A stretch of 64,000 nt of DNA from Aquarana catesbeiana (GCF_042186555.1 NC_133327.1:53518065-53582064), one strand, 5' to 3'; positions 22,090 through 33,895 are shown, counted from the first letter of the stretch. Numbers and translations: made by a program. The notes: a model not told the origin generated them from the sequence alone.

Positions 22090-25000
22090 GTAAGTTCTAT
22101 TCTTTTATTTACTTAAATGGTTTATTAAAGACATGTTTTTGCTGGCTTATCATTTTTATCTGAACCACCTGAGCAATTTGATGAACAAAGTGGTTTGATA
22201 GATTGGTGAACCCCCATGGGATCTCTAAAGTTGGTCTCCGCTCCCTCCAGCATTCTGCAGGCAGCCTGTAGTGAGTGGGGCTTGTATGGTAGGTGTATGT
22301 ATGAATGGAATGTGAGTTAGACCTTAAATTGTAAGCTCCTTGGGGGGAGGGACTGAAGTGAATGTAATATATATATATTTAAGCGGCCATGTTTCTGTAT
22401 TTTCATGGGTTTTCTTTACTTTTGTCCTACACAGGGCTTCTAAAATTGACGGCGCTATATAAGTACCTGTAATAAATAAAATATCAGTTATTTGTCTTCC
22501 AACTTTGTTCAGCCATAAAGATAATTTAAGTCCAGTAAATGGTGTTTCTTTGTGCTGGGTGTTGTGTATTGTGGTGTGTAAAAGTGGTGGGGGTCTTCTT
22601 TTAACACTTTATTGGATATGTGTGGATTGAGCACCGGTCCATAGGGGCGCAGGGGTACCGCCCCCCTAATCCATGTGCCTGGCCCCTAATCTAAATGCAG
22701 GGTGCTGGACGCATGGATTCCAATGGGGTTTTTTTTTCCTTAGAAGCACGTGATTAGACCCAGAGGCTCTAATTGGCTTCAAAAAAGGGTGGGCTCGGGG
22801 CGCAGAGCCCCCCCAAAAAATATAGCACTAGCTGCCACTGGTATGGATTGGCCCTGACTTCTGTTCAGCTTTTCTTTTTCTTTTTTTTAGATAGGGCATC
22901 ACGGACCCTATCTACCTCCTTCTCCAATAGCAGGGGGAATTCTGAGAACAGACACAGAGAGACCTTTGTGGAGGAGACTCACTGACCGTCTATTTTTTAT
23001 GTCTGAAATTATTGTCACTGTGACCACGTCAGGTGAAGGGAAATCTCTGTAACGAGTTCTAATCCAACAAATAAAAAAAAGTTTAGGATGGACATACAAT
23101 TTAAAAACAGCTATGCCACAACTACTAAAATATTTTATTGGGTTCATAATTAAATATTTTTAATAATTCATCAAACCTGTAACTGTTTTTTTTTAACCTG
23201 TTTGTAGCCGTTAAAATGCTGATTAGATCTTCAACTCAACTCTGCCTGGTCACCGCTGAGGGGGCTTATATGTTCCCCCGGTGTTTCTTCCAGGTTTGTG
23301 GGCTCTGGTGCTATGAGTGATACGCCGGACCTTCAGAGCGCATGCACCGTTGATGTCAGCGGCTGCATGTAAGATAAATATTTCCTACACGGTGCACGTT
23401 TAGGAGATATTCATTTTACCCACAGGTAAGCCTTACTATAGGCTTACCTGTAGGTAAAAATCACCAAGCGGGGTTTACAACCGCTTTAATTCAGCCTTTT
23501 CCAGCCTTTTCAACACAGAGGAGCCGCTGAAATAGCTTTCCACTTCTCAGGGAACCTTTGATAAAAATGACTATATCTACAACTCAAGATATATTAGTGT
23601 GATGGTCAATGGGAAGAATGCTCTTTACCCTTGTGGTCATTGGGAAGAATTACCCCATTACAGATAGCTAAAAAGATCAATAGTGTCAGTGGGAACTTAT
23701 CTGAGAGGCAGAAATTGCAACCTCTGAAGGAACCCTAGGGTTACACGCATCCAGGGCTTTTTTTCAGCAGGAACTAGGGGGAACTCAGTTCCACCACCTC
23801 TGGCTCAGGTCTTCTGCTCCCTGCTCACCACTATCACTTGGACTGAAGTCCAGCTTCTGCGTTTACAAGTGATAGCTTATCTCCCAGTAGCTCCCACAGG
23901 TCAGATCTCCTGCGCAGATCCCACTGATTGCCTGACAGGGACAAGGGAGATACAGAACAGGTGCATCCTAGGTGGTCTCCATTTTTTCCCTGGTGACCAA
24001 TTGTTGATGCTCCTACTGCATGATCTCCCTTGCAAGTGACTGTAGTATAGTATAGTATGCTGGGAGGTTGGGAGGTACTACAGCCGGATAGGTGCTTCAG
24101 CTTAATATTGCAACAAAGGTAAGACATATGACAGATGATGGAGCTTTTAAGGAGGGGGGAAGATGAGAGCAGTGGAGGGATGGGTTGTTTGCAGAGGGAA
24201 GAGCTACTATTTGATGCCATTTGGCAGGTATGTGTGTGTGGCAGGCATGGTTGAGTTCCTGCACCTTTTCTCTGAGAAAAAAAGCCCTGCATGCATCCCT
24301 GGTTGAAACACCCTGAGTTAGTTGATACCCAGCGCATGTTAAAACTGAACTTAGGGAAATTTCAAAACTACCCATGCAATAAGGTTTGTCGCAATGCAAA
24401 TGTTAAATGCTCATTTATTTTCAGGGTACCATTAACCACTTGCCGACCGCCTAACTGTAAATATACATCATGCTTTGACGTTAAATACCCGGGGTATGGC
24501 AGCAGCTAGCTGCCATAACCCTGGTATCTTTTTTCAGTCAGGCGGTCGACTTTCAGATAAAAGTGATTCCGGCAGCGGATTTGCCATGTGATAACATTTA
24601 TAGGCTGTGGCAGAGGTGCCCCCCCCCTCCCAACACTTCCTGAGCTTACTGGAGCTGACAGTAACCCAGGCAGATGACTAGATGGCAAGAGCCCCCACTC
24701 AGCTCTATGCCCTTGGAGGACCAGAGCGACGTCTGGCATCACTTCCGCCTCTCCGGCATAAACAATGGATTTTTTTCCCCTTAAAGGCAAAATTTCTTTT
24801 TTTTTTTTTTTTTTGCTTTTAAAGGTAAATGAGAGATCTGGGGTCTTTATAACCTCAGATCTCTCAATAAAGAGGACCTGACATGTGAATTTCTATTACA
24901 AGGGATGTTTACATTCCTTGTAATAGGAATAAAAGTGATTAACCGCTTGCCGACTGCCCACCGTCGATTGATGGCGGCAGAATGGCACTCCTGCGCAAAT

Positions 25001-28000
25001 CGCTGTAGCTGTATGGTGGGCGCTTTAAGGAGTATAGGGGGCGCCGCGTCTCTAAGGAGCCGATGCACGTGCCCAGCGGCCGCGATGGCCACCAGGCACC
25101 CACGATCGCTCCTGACAGAGCGAGAACTGGGATTTGTGTGTTTAAACACACAAATCCACATTCTGTCAGGGGTGAGGAGACAGCTCGTGTGTTCCTAGTA
25201 TTGCTAGTATATAGGAACACCGATCGGTCTCCTCCCCAAGTCAGTCCCATCCCCCTCACTGAGGGAACACATTTAACCCCTTGATCGCCCCTAGTGTTAA
25301 CCCCTTCCCTACCAGTGATATTTACATAGTAATCAGTGCATATTTATAGCACTGATCGCTGTATAAATGTGAATGGTCCCAAAAATGTGTCAAAAGTGTC
25401 CGATCTGTCTGCCGCAATGTCACAGTCCAATAAAAATTGCAGATCGCCACCATTACTAGTAAAAAATAAATAAATAAATAAAAATACCATAAATCTATCC
25501 CCTATTTTTTAGTCGCTATAACTAACTTTTGCGCAAACCAATCAATATACGCTTATTGTGCTTTTTTTTTACCAAAAATATGTAGAAGAATGTATATCGG
25601 CCTAAACTCATGAAGAAATTTTTTTTAAACTTGGGATATTTATTATAGCAAAAAGTAAAAAATATTGTGTTTTTCTTTCGAAATCAAAATTGTCGCTCTT
25701 GTTTTGTTTATAGCGCACAAAAGTAAAAAACGCAGAGGTAATCAAATACCACCAAAAGAAATCTCTATTTGTGGGAAAAAAAGGACATACATTTTGTTTG
25801 GGTACAACGTTACACGACCGCGCAATTGTCAGTTAAAGCGACATAGTGCTGTATCGCAAAAAATGGCTTGGTCAGGAAGGGGGTAAATCCTTCCGGGCCT
25901 GAAGTGGTTAAAAAAAAAAAAAAAATTAAGGGACAGTGTAAAAAAAATAAATAAAAGGTAAAATAAATAAGAGAAAAAAAAAGAAAAAAATGTAAAGTGC
26001 CCCTTCCCTCGCGCCCAGAAGCAAGCGCATAAGTAAGTCGCACCCGCATATGTAAACGGTGTTCAAACCACACATGTGAGCTATCGCTGTGATCATTAGG
26101 ATAAGAGCAATAATTTTAGCACTAGACTGCCTCTGTAACTCTAAAGAGGTAACCTGTAAAAATTTGAAATACCGTAGTTTGTCGCAGTTCCACGAGCATG
26201 CGCAATTTTAAAGCGTGAGATGTTAGGTATCTATTTAACGGCGTAACATCATCTTTCATATTATACAAAAAATTGGGCTAACTTTAGTGTTTTTTGTTTT
26301 TTTTAATTCATTAGCCACTTGCCCACTGCGCGCTTAACCTCCCTGGCGGTAATCCCGAGTGTGGCTCGAGGTTAATTTTCAGTACCAAAAGCGGTAACCC
26401 AGAACCACACTCAGGATTACACCACAGTATGCATGTACAGGTACTTACCTTGTCCCTAGGATCCTGCGATGTCCTCCGCCGGATCCTCCGCCTGATGTAT
26501 CATTGTTCCAGGCTCAGTTCAGTTGCAAGCGTCGCAAAGGCATAGGAGCGGAGCCTGGCGGCAAATTCAAAAAAAGTACAAAAAAAAGTAACACACACAA
26601 TACATTTTAATGTGTTAGGATTACATTACTGTATCAAACATATTCACCTTAGTTTTATCCCTAGTGATTTCTTTGTCCAGTGCCCTACCTGCGCTTTTAC
26701 CATTCTTTCGGCCATTCTTTCTGTCTGGAAACTTGAGAACGTCCATGGCATCCAAAAAGCATCCCTCTACGTCAAAAGCAGTTTTAGACTAGTTAAAAAA
26801 CTAGTGATAGTGAATTAGAATCACTTGCAGAATTGAGCGATAGTAATTTGTGGGGAAATTCGTCATCAGACACCGAAAGTGACGACAGCGACAATTCTGC
26901 GACTGAGTTTAGTAATGTGTGAACTTGGTGCTCTATTGACTGTGGTACAGATCACGCAGCACTGAGCTCAGTCGCAGAATCGTCGCTGTCGGCACTTTCA
27001 GTGTCTGATGACGAATTTCCCCACAAATCACTATCGCTAAATTCTGCAAGTGATTCCAGTCCGCTATCGCTGTTTTCTAGCTGGTCTAAAATCGCTTTTG
27101 TCATAGAGGGACACTTTCCATTGTCCTCCTGATTGTGACATCGGACTTTATGCAGTCCCATGTTTCAAAATTTTTCATACCCAGGATGTTTACAAAACCA
27201 ATATGCAGTGTCTAATATAACAGTGACTAGTAAGATTGCAGCCTTGTTTGGACAAATTTAAGTGTTTTTGATTTGATGACATTATTGAATAAAATGTATT
27301 ATTATTATATTTTTATTTGTTATAATTATTTATAGTTATTCCTAATGCAGCGTACACAAGGTCGGACTTTTCGACCGGACTGGTCCGACGGACGCCGACG
27401 GACCAAATCCGGCGGACAATCCGATCGTGTGTGGGCTTCACCGGACCTTCAGCGGACTTTTCCAGTCGCAAATCTGACGGACTTTAGATTTGGAACATGC
27501 TTCAAATCTTTACGTCGTAACTCCGCCGGACCCAGAAATCCGCTCGTCTGTATCCTAGTCTGACGGACAAAAACCGACGCTAGGGCAGCTATTGGCTACT
27601 GGCTATCAACTTCCTTATTTTAGTCCGGTGTACGTCATCACGTACGAATCCGTCGGACTTTGGTGTGATCGTGTGTAGGCAAGTCTGTTCGTTAAAAAGT
27701 CAGTCGGAAGTCCGTAAAAAGTCCATTGAAGGTCCTCTGGAAAGTCTGTCGGACCAGTCTGGTCGAAAAGTCCGACCGTGTGTACATGGCATTAGAATTA
27801 CAGGCCCGTAATATAAAACAACAAATTTCCATGGAAAACAATGTATTGCTTTGACATTCAAATATCAGACATAATCAGATCACCAGGAAGGTTAAACCCC
27901 CTTCCTAACCAGACCAATTTTCAGCTTTCAGTGCTCTCACATTTTGAATGACAATTACTCATGCAAAACTGTACCCTTTTTTCACATAAATAGAGCTTTC

Positions 28001-31000
28001 TTTTGGTGGTATTTATTATCAGTAAGTTTTTTATTTTTTGCACTATAAATGAAAAAAAGACCAACTATCTTGAATCCTTTCTGTTATAAAATTTTGCAAA
28101 TTAGTAATTTTGATTCATAAATTTTGGCCAAAATGTATACTACTACATATCTTTGGTTACAATATCCCAAATCAGTGTATATTATTTGGTCTTTGTGAAA
28201 TTATAGCATCCACAAGCTATGGTGCCAGTCACTGAAAATTGATCAGACCTGATATACTGACGACCTCATTTCTTGAGGCCCTGAAATATCAGAACAGTAA
28301 ATATACCCCCCAAATTACCCCTTTTTGGAAAGTAGACATTCCAAGGTATTTAGTAAGAGGCATGGTGAGTTTTTAAAGTTTTGATTTTTTTTCCCACAAT
28401 TCTTTGCAAAATGAAGATTTTTTTTATTTTGTTTTTCACAAAATTGTCATACTAACAAGTTATTTCTCACACACAGCATATGCATACTTGCAGCTACACC
28501 CCAAAATACATTCTGCTACTCCTCCTGAGTATGGCGATACCACATGTGTGAGACTTTTTACACAGCCTGGCCACATAGAGATGCCCAACATGCAGGCAGC
28601 ACCATCCGGTGCTCTGGGAGCATAAATTACACATATAATTTCTTGACTACCTTTTACACTCTTGAAGGCCCTGGAGCACTAGGACAATAAAAATTACCCC
28701 GTTTTGAAAAAACACCCCAACCTTTATTCTAGGAGGCATAATGAGTCTTTTGAATGTGTCATTTTTTTCCACAAGTTTTTGGAAAATGTGTAAAGAAAAT
28801 GAAAACCTATTTTTTTTACACAAAGTTGTCAATTTATAAGATATTTCTAACACATAGCATGTACATAGCAAAAATTACACCCCAAAATATAGTCTGCTAC
28901 TCGTCCTGAGTATGGCGATACCACATGTGTGAGACTTTTATACAGCCTGGCCACATACAGAGGCCCAACATGCAGGGAACACCATCAGGTGTTTTAGGGG
29001 CATACATTTCAAATCTAATTTGACTGCCTATTACACTTTTGTGAGGCACTGTAGTGGCACTGATGGGCACTGTAGTGGCATGGATGAGCACTTATGTGGC
29101 ATGGATGTGGCACGGATGAGAACTGATATGGCATGGATGAGCACTGATGTGGCATGAATGTGGCACAGATGAGCACTGATGTGGCATTGATGTGGCACGG
29201 AAGAGCCCTAATGTGGCATGGATGTGGCACGGATGAGCACTGATGGGGCATGGATGTGGCACAGATGAGCACTGATGTGGCATGGATGTGGCACGGATGA
29301 ATACTGATGTGACATGAATGAGCACTGATGTGGTATGGATGTGGCACGAATGAGCACTGATGTGGCACGGATGAGCACTGATGTAACATGGATGTGGCAC
29401 GTCTGAGCACTGATGTGGCATGGATGTGGCACAGAGGAGCACTGATGTGGCATGGATGTGGCACAGATGAGCACTGATGTGGCACAGATAATCACTAATG
29501 TGGCATGTACGTGGCACAGATGAGTACTAATGTGGCATCGATGTGGCATAAATAAGCACTGATGTGGTATGGATGTGGCACGGAGGAGAACTGATGTTGC
29601 ATGGATGTGGCACGGATGAGCACTGATGTGGCATGGATGATCACTGATGTGGCACGGATGAGCCATGGATGAGCATGAATGAGCCATGGATGCAGATGGA
29701 TGAGCCATGGATGATCATGAATGAGTCATGGATGGGGATGGATGAGCCATGGATGATCATGAATGAGCATGAATGAGGATGGATGGATGAGCCATGGATG
29801 GGGATGGATGAGCATGAATGAGGATGGATGAGCATGAATGAGGATGGATGACTGAGCCATGGATGGGCACAGATAAGCGCTGTGGGAAATTCAGATCCAG
29901 CCCATAGCGCTGTTGCACTGCCTCCCTCCTCTCCTCACACACTGTACCGATCGGGGCAAGGAGAGGGGTGGAGCTGAACCGGATATGCTTCGGTTTGTTG
30001 ACAACTGATCGCTCCATCATTGGTTGGAGCGATGACGTGGTAAAGGGCCGCTGTCATTGGCTTTCCCCCCCCCCGATCCGTAATGCGCTGGGTCTGGAAG
30101 ACCAGACAGTCATGGACATTCCCAGGTGCGTGCCATATGATTCCCTCCCAGACTTATCTGACCGTGCTGTAGCCATCTTTTAGCTATGACCCAGTTGGCA
30201 AGTGGTTAAAGTCTATTTTTTCTAAAACAATTGCGTTTGAAAGACCGGCGGGCAAATACAGAGTGACATAAAATATTATAATGACTGACATTTTATTTTC
30301 TAGGGTCGCTTTAACTGAACCCCAGGGTGAAGCTCCAAATGCCTTGTCATAATTGTTTGGGGTGCAAATAATGAAAAAACATTTCTGGATATGATAAATG
30401 TGACCTTTATCTATATCTTTGAACTTTGTAGAAGGGGGTCTATCATTACCACATTTATTTCATGGTTACATTTCATACATGCAGATCCGAATCTTGCCCT
30501 TCGAGGTCGAGCAACACAATCATCAACGTACAGCGGGATCACTAACGCCATTAATGCTATTGATGGGAACATGGACACCAACTTTTACCATGGTTCGTGC
30601 TCCTGTACAAACCCTGATGTGTCCCCTTGGTGGAGGGTGGACCTATTGAAGCCGCATAAAATTTCCCAAATCGTCATCACCAACAGAGGGGATTGCTGCG
30701 GAGAGAGACTGAACGGAGCCGTCATTCTGGTTGGAAACTCCTTGCAAAACAACGGAAACAACAATCCAAGGTCACTAAGTTTTTGTTTTAACTTTATTTT
30801 TTACTTGTTATGCTTTCAGGCTAAATTATAAGTAAAGAATAAAGCATTTTTTGTGTGCTCCTGTCTAACATTGTACTAAGTTGTCTTATGTCGGCGCAGG
30901 CTGGAGAGCTGGACTGCTGCTTTCAGACAATATGCATTAGTTGGAGTCTACAGCAGTCCAGCATGGCTCCTACAAAGTATTCCAATCAACAACACTCATG

Positions 31001-31263
31001 CTCCCTTGTGAATTGGGCATATTAGACTTACTGTACTAACTGTGTTACTGTATGTCTTGTCACTTATGTTTAATATTTCACTATTTTTATACAGCTGCTC
31101 AGAAATCACCTACATACCGAATGGCGCAACTCAATCCTTCCAGTGTAATGGCATGGTTGGCCGATATGTGAACATCGTCCTGCCTGGGAAGCAGACCTAT
31201 CTCCAGCTCTGTGAAGTCCAGGTCCTTGGAGTCCCAGTAGATAACACTCCTTCCTGTTTTTAA
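22005..31263 (+). CDS. Secreted F-type lectin (fucolectin), copy 1
   Basis: Three coding exons, 22005-22089, 30485-30770 and 31095-31263, join with phases 1 and 2 into a 179-residue protein. Residues 1-18 (MAFLHLAILVGILSAACA) are a signal peptide. One F-type lectin domain fills the rest: NPNLALRGRATQSS, AINAIDGN (Ca2+-site Asn/Asp/Asn), HGSCSC, PWWRVDLL, ITNRGDCCGERL and YLQLCEVQVLG. F-type lectins are secreted, often bind L-fucose, and act in innate recognition. The RxDx4R part of the sugar motif is present, as is the adjacent Cys-Cys pair. The His 26 residues before it is Cys here, so fucose binding may be changed. A single domain of normal length. AATAAA lies 350 bp downstream. The orthologous lectin copy 2 lies 17 kb downstream in the same direction. 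Confidence 0.88.
22220..22487 (+). repeat. LINE/SINE 3' tail
   Basis: TTGTAAGCTCCTTGGGGGGAGGGAC, then TTGACGGCGCTATATAAGTACC and (TGTAATAAATAAA) are the 3' tail found on many vertebrate LINE-derived SINEs. It lies in intron 1 of lectin copy 1. The 5' boundary is uncertain. Confidence 0.5.
22488..24431. other. Intron 1 of lectin copy 1, repeat-rich part
   Basis: No exon was found. Fragments of dispersed repeats can be seen: a TTTACAACCGCTTTAATTC end near 23470-23490, similar to the TTAAAG family, and a (TAGTA)-like run near 24045. The open frames on both strands (for example 23834-24337 minus) have no recognisable domain. Confidence 0.4.
24432..25912. repeat. TTAACCACTTGCCGACC family, two copies in tandem
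   Basis: The first copy starts TTAACCACTTGCCGACCGCC at 24432. A second starts TTAACCGCTTGCCGACTGCCC at about 24939 and runs to GAAGTGGTTAA at 25912. Landmarks shared with 33925-34855, 37742-38222, 43860-44331 and 61970-62690 are TTGATCGCCCCTAGTGTTAACCCC, CAAACCAATCAATATACGC, AAATACCACCAAAAGAAA and AAATCCTTCCGGGCCTGAAG. No protein is encoded; superfamily not determined. Confidence 0.7.
26803..27161 (-). pseudogene. Acidic N-terminal transposase-like remnant in inverted repeat
   Basis: The minus frame 26952-27161 encodes MGLHKVRCHNQEDNGKC, ILDQLENSDSGLESLAEFSDSDLWGNSSSDTESADSDDS. The plus strand at 26803-26911 encodes the mirror of part of it (ESLAELSDSNLWGNSSSDTES), because 26803-26911 and 26966-27080 are inverted copies. 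Ser/Asp/Glu-rich N termini are usual for piggyBac-type transposases, so this is probably what is left of one; the identification is weak because no catalytic motif is present. Confidence 0.35.
27343..27794. mobile_element. Harbinger-like MITE (452 bp)
   Basis: Ends TAATGCAGCGTACACAAGGTC and, on the right, CCGTGTGTACATGGCATTA; the inner CGGACTTTTCGACCGGACTGGTCCGAC is repeated inverted at the right. The same family is at 36567-37009 and 39387-39816 and shares its terminus with the Harbinger transposase fragment at 170-1077, which suggests mobilisation by that type of transposase. Confidence 0.8.
29045..29875. repeat. Minisatellite, GATGTGGCATGGATGTGGCAC units
   Basis: Words GATGTGGCATGGATGTGGCACGGATGAGCACT repeat with variation, and change near 29650 to GATGAGCCATGGATGATCATGAATGAG. 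The long His/Cys/Ser-rich minus-strand frames (29015-29835) are translations of this array and are rejected as genes. Confidence 0.85.
30485..30770 (+). other. Lectin copy 1, main domain exon
   Basis: Acceptor ATACATGCAG and donor AAG|GTCACT; 286 bp, phase 1 in and phase 2 out. It encodes from PNLALRGRA to NNGNNNP and holds the calcium-site and sugar-site residues apart from the final Cys-Glu pair. Confidence 0.9.
30771..31094 (+). other. Intron 2 of lectin copy 1
   Basis: 324 bp bounded by GTCACT and TTATACAG. Nothing else is recognised in it. Confidence 0.85.
31095..31263 (+). other. Lectin copy 1, last exon
   Basis: Acceptor TTTTTATACAG, phase 2 in. It encodes SCSEITYIPNGATQSFQC to LQLCEVQVLGVPVDNTPSCF and the TAA stop at 31261-31263. 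The LCE pair is the family's last strand, and its Cys and Glu normally complete the disulfide and calcium site. Confidence 0.9.
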
Positions 31264-31610
31264 TTTGACCTTCAGCTTTGATGAGGATATGATGAAGAGC
31301 CAAGCATTTTATTTCTACATTTGTGTTTTATTCAGGCCAATCAAAGCAGATATTTTATAGTTGGGTAGATATTGGGATGTTGGATCATCAACTAACTTGG
31401 TATATCCTTCTTAACAACATTATGACAAGGTTCATACTTCCCTTTGAAGGCACAAGACTACATAATAAACGGAGGGCAGAGCCCAGAACTGTAACAGAGA
31501 CTCTAGCTGCTAGAATCCTCAAAAGATGTATCAAGTCATTGAATAATCCAACCTGCTATCATGTACCCAGAAGTGAAATAGTAATTTGGTGAGCTGACCC
31601 TTTAGGTTCA

Positions 31611-31637
31611 AATAAACTATTTTCTAGTTAAAATAAA
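31611..31637 (+). promoter_or_regulatory. Polyadenylation signals of lectin copy 1
   Basis: AATAAA at 31611-31616 and again at 31632-31637, about 350 bp after the stop. The 3' UTR would then span about 31264-31650. Confidence 0.6.
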
Positions 31638-31749
31638 ATTCTTAGAAAAATTATTTTCTTTTCTTTTTTTTTATATCAATAAAAAGTCTTTGGTCTCTCC
31701 TGTTGCTCTCATTCCTATTACCAACTTAAAACACTAATGGTCAACAAGT

Positions 31750-32640
31750 ACACTAGGCCCACACTTGAAGCACCACCACTGCGCCTGTGTGACAAAAAAA
31801 ATTATTGTATACCTTGTACAGTGTAGCTGCCACTTTAAAAATACAGTATAGTGAATAATATTTAAACCTCTAACCATAAGTGACATAAAAATAGTGGCGC
31901 TGAAAATAATAAAGTGAAAATATCAATAGCTAAATATGCAACAGAAGATGTAAATCACCCTATGATGAATGTGAACAAATAAAAAGACAAATGGTCTATA
32001 AGTAAAAGTAAAACGACCAAAGTTTTAAATTTATAAAACACTGTATGATGTCTTCTTAAAACTGCCATGACACCACTATGTGACAGTGATTCCGCTCCCT
32101 TCAGATAGCGCACTTACCAGCTCCAAATGCCTTACACTCTCGTGTTTGGCAATAGCGCATTTAACCACACACACAAGGGGTTAAGTGAACTCCAGATTCC
32201 AGCCGTGAGCATCAATCGGATTCTCTCCACATGAAAATACTAATAAAGTGCTCCAGATAGTGTGATAACGTAGAACCAGTTTTATTTAAAACACTACAAC
32301 ATCTTCACTCATTAAACTCACATTAAGCAAAAGTATAAAAAGCCAAAAGTAGAAACACAGCATTCCTTCAAACAGCGATATATGGTGGTCACGGCGGACC
32401 GGAGGTATGCAGATACAGATCAACTCTCACCCGCTCCTCAGGCTGGATATGAGCATCCACTTCCTAGTGCAGTGTGCAGCGTCAAACGTTACACGTGATT
32501 GCCGTACAGCCACGCCCCGACATGTTTCGTCATATTGACTTAATCATGGTTAAGCTCAAACACACACAAGCAAATGTACATGGCAATGGTAATAAAACTA
32601 GCATGGGGGGGGGGGGGGATGATAATCACAGAGGGGGTCT
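31750..32640. repeat. Dispersed repeat with CATGTTTCGTC motif
   Basis: AT-rich sequence with AATAGTGGCGCTGAAAATAAT, GTGTGATAACGTAGAACC...TTTATTTAAAACACT and GCCACGCCCCGACATGTTTCGTCA. The arrangement resembles, in the opposite direction, the foldback elements at 16768-18856 and 53610-54645. It is non-coding. A run of 16 G lies at 32606-32620. Confidence 0.4.
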
Positions 32641-33137
32641 TAAAACTGTAGGATAATGGGTGAGGAAACCCATATCTAAATTTAGGCTGTTATTTGTGTG
32701 TCAAATAGAAGTGTCATTCTTAGTTTAAAAGTTTTCCTTTCCTGGATAGTTCTGATTTTTTTTAAAAGAACTAAAACATTGAGGTCTTCTATAGTGTGGT
32801 CTGGGTGTGAGAAATGATGTCCCACAGGTGTGCAGAAACGGTCTTCTTTATGTTCCTAGATGGTATGTCTGTGCAAATTCATCCTCTCTTGCAACTTCTG
32901 TCCTGTTTCACCAACATAAGATACAGTGCCTTGCAAGAGTATTCACCCCCCTTGGCATTTTTCGTGTTTTGTTGCCTCACAACCTGGAATTAACATGAAG
33001 TGTTTGAGGATTTGCATCATTTAATTTACAGAACATGCCTACAACTTTGAAGATGTTTTTTTTTATTGTGAAGCAAACAACAAATAGGACAAAATAACAG
33101 AAAAAGTCAATGTGCATAACTATTCACCCCCCTAAAG

Positions 33138-33895
33138 TCAATACTTTGTAGAGCCACCTTTTGTGGCTATCACAGCTCCAAGTCGCTTTGGATAAGTCTC
33201 TATGAGCCATCCACATCTTACCACTGGGATATTTGCCCATTCCTCCTTGAAAAACTGTTCCAGCTCCTTCAAGTTGGATGGTTTGCGCTTATGAATAGGG
33301 ATGAGCCGAACACCCTCTGGTTCGGTTCGCAGCAGAACATGCGAACAGGCAAAAAATACGGCAGAACACACAAACACTGTTAAAGTCTATGGGATACGAA
33401 TATGAATAATCAAAAGTGGCCAAAAAGTTCAATTTTAGTCTCATCAGACCAGAGCACCTTCCTCCATACATTTTGGGAGTCTCCCACATGCCTTTTCGCA
33501 AACTCACGTGCCATTTTGTTTTTTGCTGAAAGTAATGGCTTTCTTCTGGTCACTCTGCCATAAAGCCCAACTCTATGGAGCGTACAGCTTATTGTTGTCC
33601 TATGTACAGATACTCCAGTCTCTGCTGTGGAAATCTGCAGCTCCTCCAGGGTTACCTTAGGTCTCTGTGCTGCCTCTCTGATTAATGCCCTCCTTGCCCG
33701 GTCCATGAGTTTTGGTGTGCGGCCGTCTCCTGGCAGGTTTGCTGTTGTGCCATTTTCTTTCCATTTGGTTATGATAGATTTGATGGTGCTCCTAGGGATT
33801 ATCAAAGATTTGGATATTTTTTTATAACCTAACCCTGACTTGTACTTCTCAACAACATTGTCCCTTACTTGTTTCGAGAGTTCCTTGGTCTTCAT
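33138..33895 (-). pseudogene. Tc1-like transposase, interior lost
   Basis: Reading from 33895: MKTKELSKQVRDNVVEKYKSG is the first helix-turn-helix, GYKKISKSLIIPRSTIKSII the second part, and PKLMDRARRALIREAAQRPKVTLEEL the linker. VLWSDETKIELFG carries the first catalytic Asp. After the short insert at 33296-33413 only the C-terminal KRKPSNLKELEQFFKEEWANIP...YPKRLGAVIATKGGSTKY remains. The middle with the second Asp and the Glu of the DDE triad is missing, so the enzyme cannot be active. Confidence 0.85.
33296..33413. mobile_element. Short hAT-ended insert in the Tc1 gene
   Basis: It starts TAGGGATGAGCCGAACACCC, the same terminus (reverse complement) that ends the large hAT at 16202, followed by GGTTCGGTTCGCAGCAGAACATGCGAACA and GTTAAAGTCTATGGGA. 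It is a non-autonomous or truncated relative. Confidence 0.6.

Larger units (their letters stand above)
26338..27891. mobile_element. piggyBac-like element at a TTAA target
   Basis: It is flanked by TTAA at 26334-26337 and 27892-27895. Ends are CCTCCCTGGCGGTAATC at the left and, read from the right, CCTTCCTGGTGATCTG. TTAA duplication and CC-starting ends are the piggyBac signature. Inside, both strands carry a short acidic frame. A Harbinger MITE (27343-27794) is nested in its right part. No catalytic domain is present. Confidence 0.65.
26314..30207. mobile_element. Second AGTGGTTAA-ended repeat, split by a piggyBac-like insert
   Basis: The left end is TTAGCCACTTGCCCACTGCGCGC. After the insert the element continues ACCCCCTTCCTAACCAGACCAATTTTCAGC and ends GTTGGCAAGTGGTTAA at about 30207. 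An internal unit of about 381 bp (GAGTATGGCGATACCACATGTGTGAGAC at about 28527 and 28908) is duplicated in tandem, followed by a minisatellite. All of it is in intron 1 of lectin copy 1. Confidence 0.55.

Noticed and set aside
29015..29835. Long His/Cys-rich minus-strand frames resembling a metal-binding protein
   Set aside because: The frames translate the GATGTGGCAC minisatellite.
28400..29880. CRISPR-like regular repeats
   Set aside because: Units are contiguous without unique spacers, and this is eukaryotic DNA.
30391..30480. Extending lectin copy 1 upstream to the in-frame ATG at 30391
   Set aside because: A clear acceptor (ATACATGCAG) lies at 30484, and a signal-peptide exon with matching phase exists at 22005-22089.
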